Shown piece by piece: positions 62,374 through 64,000 of a stretch of DNA of 64,000 nt. Each line of letters opens with the position of its first letter. The first letter of the stretch is position 1. A model generated the notes under the pieces. The model worked only from the letters and a program-made list of their open reading frames with translations, was not told where the DNA came from and searched no databases. This DNA is from an uncultured Bacteroidaceae bacterium (lineage in GTDB: Bacteria; Bacteroidota; Bacteroidia; Bacteroidales; Bacteroidaceae): positions 1-64,000 of the forward strand of contig CALUIR010000002.1 in assembly GCA_944320785.1 (NCBI GenBank), read 5' to 3'. The position numbers were made by a program, and so were the translations under genes.

Positions 62374-62402
62374 CCATGAATAAGAAGCCTTTAAGCCGCT
62401 TT
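62356..62402 (-). terminator. Intrinsic terminator of the two-gene secreted-protein operon
   Basis: Long stem (AAAGCGGCTTAAA with TTTAAGCCGCTTT plus GCCT pairing) followed on the minus strand by T-rich TTTTGCTTAT. It lies 19 bp past the stop codon at 62421. Confidence 0.8.
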
Positions 62403-62420
62403 GTTGCTTCGTTTTCCGGG

Positions 62421-63335
62421 TCACCAGAAGAACACGTATTCTGTTTGCCGTTCAAAATAAGCTGTGGCGATGTCTTTGATGGCTTCCATTTGCGCGGACT
62501 GGATGCGCTCTTTTGAGCGGATTTCCTCTTTTTCCATTTCCAGCATGTCGCTGTATTGCTTGTCCGTTGCCCTTTTTATGTCGGCAAGCAAGTCTTTGGC
62601 TTGCGCGGCGCAGTTGCTTTGTGCGTCAATCATGGAAGCGAGTTCTGCCGCTGCCGCATAGTCTTGCTTGGCGTATGCGGCTTGTGCCGATAGCAGGATT
62701 TGATTGCAATATTGCGTCTGGCATTGCTTGAAGATGGCCGACATTGCCTTTGAAACATCGGCATATCCTGCCAATGATTCCGGGTAGCTGGAGAGCAGGG
62801 CCAACGCTTCATCATACCGTTGTTGCGAGGCCAAGGTATTGGCTTTTGCAATCAAAGCTGCTGTGTTGGCATTGTAATAGTCCGTTATTTTTTGTTTGGC
62901 GGATGCGACGAACCTTGCATACTCTGCGGCGGATGCGTTGATTTTGTTGATGGCCGAGCGTTTGGCATCACTGTCGGAATATCCTTCGCCCTTGGAGGAA
63001 ACCTGGATGGTGGCAAATACGGTGTTGGTCATCATGTTCCTTATCGTGAGGGTGATGGCAAGCTCCACTGAATAGATTTGCCGCATCCCTCCATGGATGG
63101 TGTTGGAATTGCTGACGTTGGTTTCCGGCACCATGATGATGGCACCGCATTCCGTACCTGCCACTCCTTGCGAGGAAAGAATTTGCAGCAACTTGTTTTT
63201 GAGGATTGACTTTGTGTTGCTATCGAGCGTGCAATCGTTTGTCATGGCCACGGAGATGTAAACATCGCCCGTTTGCGCCCGGTTAGAACAAATGCATCCC
63301 ACCGACAGCAGCAAGAGGATGAACAGTTTTTTCAT
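62421..63335 (-). CDS. Secreted hypothetical protein with helical C-terminal half
   Basis: A 304-residue protein with a signal peptide (about 1-20, ending NRAQ). The first half is mixed alpha/beta (DVYISVAMTNDCTLDSNTK, IYSVELAITLTIRNMM) and the second is Ala-rich helical with TPR-like pairs (ALIAKANTLASQQRYDEALA, AAYAKQDYAAAAELASMI). I do not recognise a named family with certainty. It is 9 bp after the partial gene upstream, so they are one operon and perhaps a surface lipid- or peptidoglycan-associated pair. Confidence 0.75.
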   Translation of the reverse strand: MKKLFILLLLSVGCICSNRAQTGDVYISVAMTNDCTLDSNTKSILKNKLLQILSSQGVAGTECGAIIMVPETNVSNSNTIHGGMRQIYSVELAITLTIRNMMTNTVFATIQVSSKGEGYSDSDAKRSAINKINASAAEYARFVASAKQKITDYYNANTAALIAKANTLASQQRYDEALALLSSYPESLAGYADVSKAMSAIFKQCQTQYCNQILLSAQAAYAKQDYAAAAELASMIDAQSNCAAQAKDLLADIKRATDKQYSDMLEMEKEEIRSKERIQSAQMEAIKDIATAYFERQTEYVFFW

Positions 63336-63344
63336 GGCAAGTTG

Positions 63345-64000
63345 CTATTTGAATGTGATGACAAGTGTGTTGTTGGCAGTGCTTCGGGTGATTTGCAGCC
63401 CGTTGCTCCTTGCGAACTTCAGGAACTCCAGCCCGAATCGGTTGATGTTGTAATTGTTCCCGTTGCTGTCTTTCAATGGGATGCGCACATCGTCGAATAT
63501 CATCCTTTTGTCGGTGGTTCCCTGTATGTGGTAATTGTTCTTGTAGGCGTGTTCGCTCATCCAGAGTTCTATTTGGTCAGACAGGGTCAAGCCTTCGTTG
63601 CCGATTTCCGTTGACATGGAGAGGGACGATGTTTGCTCAAAGCTGAAGTCCACGCTGATGGAACGCCCGTTGTTCACAATGTCTGTGAATTTGGTTTGGA
63701 TGATGTCAAGAAATTCATCGGCCACTTTCTCCACGGCTTTCGCGCCGAGTTTCCCGATGTCATCCGTGTAGAACTTGCCGCTTTCGCCTACTTTGTTCGC
63801 AAGCGAGCCGCCGGTTGAGATGTCATACGCCGTGAGGATGGTCTTCACGCTGTTGCCGGAAGAGGAAAGGAGGATGTCCATTTCCGCTTCCACATAAATG
63901 TCTGCGCCCGATTGTTGGATAATCATGGCTTTCAAGTCCGTTTGGCTTTCTTGCGACAAGCCTTCCGTTCGCGAAAAGGATTTGAGCTTTGCGGCAAAGT
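63345..64000 (-). CDS. DUF6175-like secreted protein, C-terminal part
   Basis: At least 217 residues; the start lies beyond the window. The frame is open from the edge (FAAKLKSFSRTEGLSQESQT), so the TTG at 63959 is internal. SGADIYVEAEMDILLS, VKTILTAYDISTGGSLANKVG and MIFDDVRIPLKDSNGNNYNI resemble a Bacteroides family I know as DUF6175, periplasmic and of unknown function. The match is from memory and is moderate. It precedes the secreted gene at 62421-63335 by 9 bp. Confidence 0.7.
   Translation of the reverse strand, partial: FAAKLKSFSRTEGLSQESQTDLKAMIIQQSGADIYVEAEMDILLSSSGNSVKTILTAYDISTGGSLANKVGESGKFYTDDIGKLGAKAVEKVADEFLDIIQTKFTDIVNNGRSISVDFSFEQTSSLSMSTEIGNEGLTLSDQIELWMSEHAYKNNYHIQGTTDKRMIFDDVRIPLKDSNGNNYNINRFGLEFLKFARSNGLQITRSTANNTLVITFK

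Noticed and set aside
1-64000. tRNA, rRNA or other structural RNA genes
   Set aside because: I found no cloverleaf or rRNA-like sequence in any gap; a covariance-model search would settle it.

Overview
The window looks like the chromosome of a member of the Bacteroidales. Promoters carry the Bacteroidetes -7 box TAnnTTTG (18 good matches listed here), Shine-Dalgarno sites are mostly absent, and the gene families are typical of the order: DUF2851, DUF4294, DUF3108, WbqC, large paired signal peptidases, a PorZ-like protein with a type IX secretion C-terminal domain, Big_5 lipoproteins and GH3. Most genes are roughly 50-60 % G+C. The stretch around 54,000-59,300 is clearly more A+T rich. I see no rRNA or tRNA genes, no insertion sequence and no CRISPR array.

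Layout. 1-0.45 kb: the start of an AbiEii-type toxin gene with a translationally coupled partner. 0.6-3.5 kb: a five-module sulfur/CoA oxidoreductase with its own MarR regulator and a twin palindromic operator. 3.9-8.2 kb: RNase R, a CDF metal transporter and a sugar epimerase. 8.2-10.5 kb: a LuxR/hemerythrin pair opposite flavodoxin-DUF2023. 10.6-17.4 kb: a minus-strand operon of porin, imelysin, di-heme oxidoreductase and a ResB-CcsA cytochrome c biogenesis protein, probably for metal handling and periplasmic redox chemistry. 17.5-21.6 kb: dipeptide epimerase, purN and acpP-fabF-rnc. 21.9-26.2 kb: GH3, an outer-membrane beta-barrel gene with a poly(T) frameshift, and a lipoprotein. 26.6-30.1 kb: TPM protein, LemA, cysS and a thioesterase. 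30-35.4 kb: envelope proteins. 35.7-39.7 kb: a tripartite efflux operon. 40.3-44.1 kb: dapB, two signal peptidases and WbqC. 44-49.7 kb: M16 protease, LOG, PfkB kinase, DEAD-box helicase and a radical SAM enzyme. 49.9-54 kb: envelope proteins and an rRNA/tRNA methylase. 54.4-62.2 kb: nadA opposite the leuS-yitT-rdgB-porZ operon. 62.4-64 kb: two secreted hypothetical proteins, the last cut by the window edge.

The most unusual signal is in the gaps between genes. At least seven intergenic regions (about 3666-3951, 21655-21786, 26249-26556, 35443-35684, 40027-40190, 49778-49909, 62264-62373) are built from degenerate tandem units with a period of 21-22 bp, two turns of the DNA helix. Four arrays share a sequence family, and two of them, on either side of the efflux operon, share a 58-bp block with only four differences. 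The other three keep the period but have different sequences. Arrays occur in convergent, divergent and tandem gaps and often run up to a stop codon. Other points worth checking are the T8 tract that puts the beta-barrel signal peptide out of frame, and a signal peptidase paralogue that has lost both catalytic residues.
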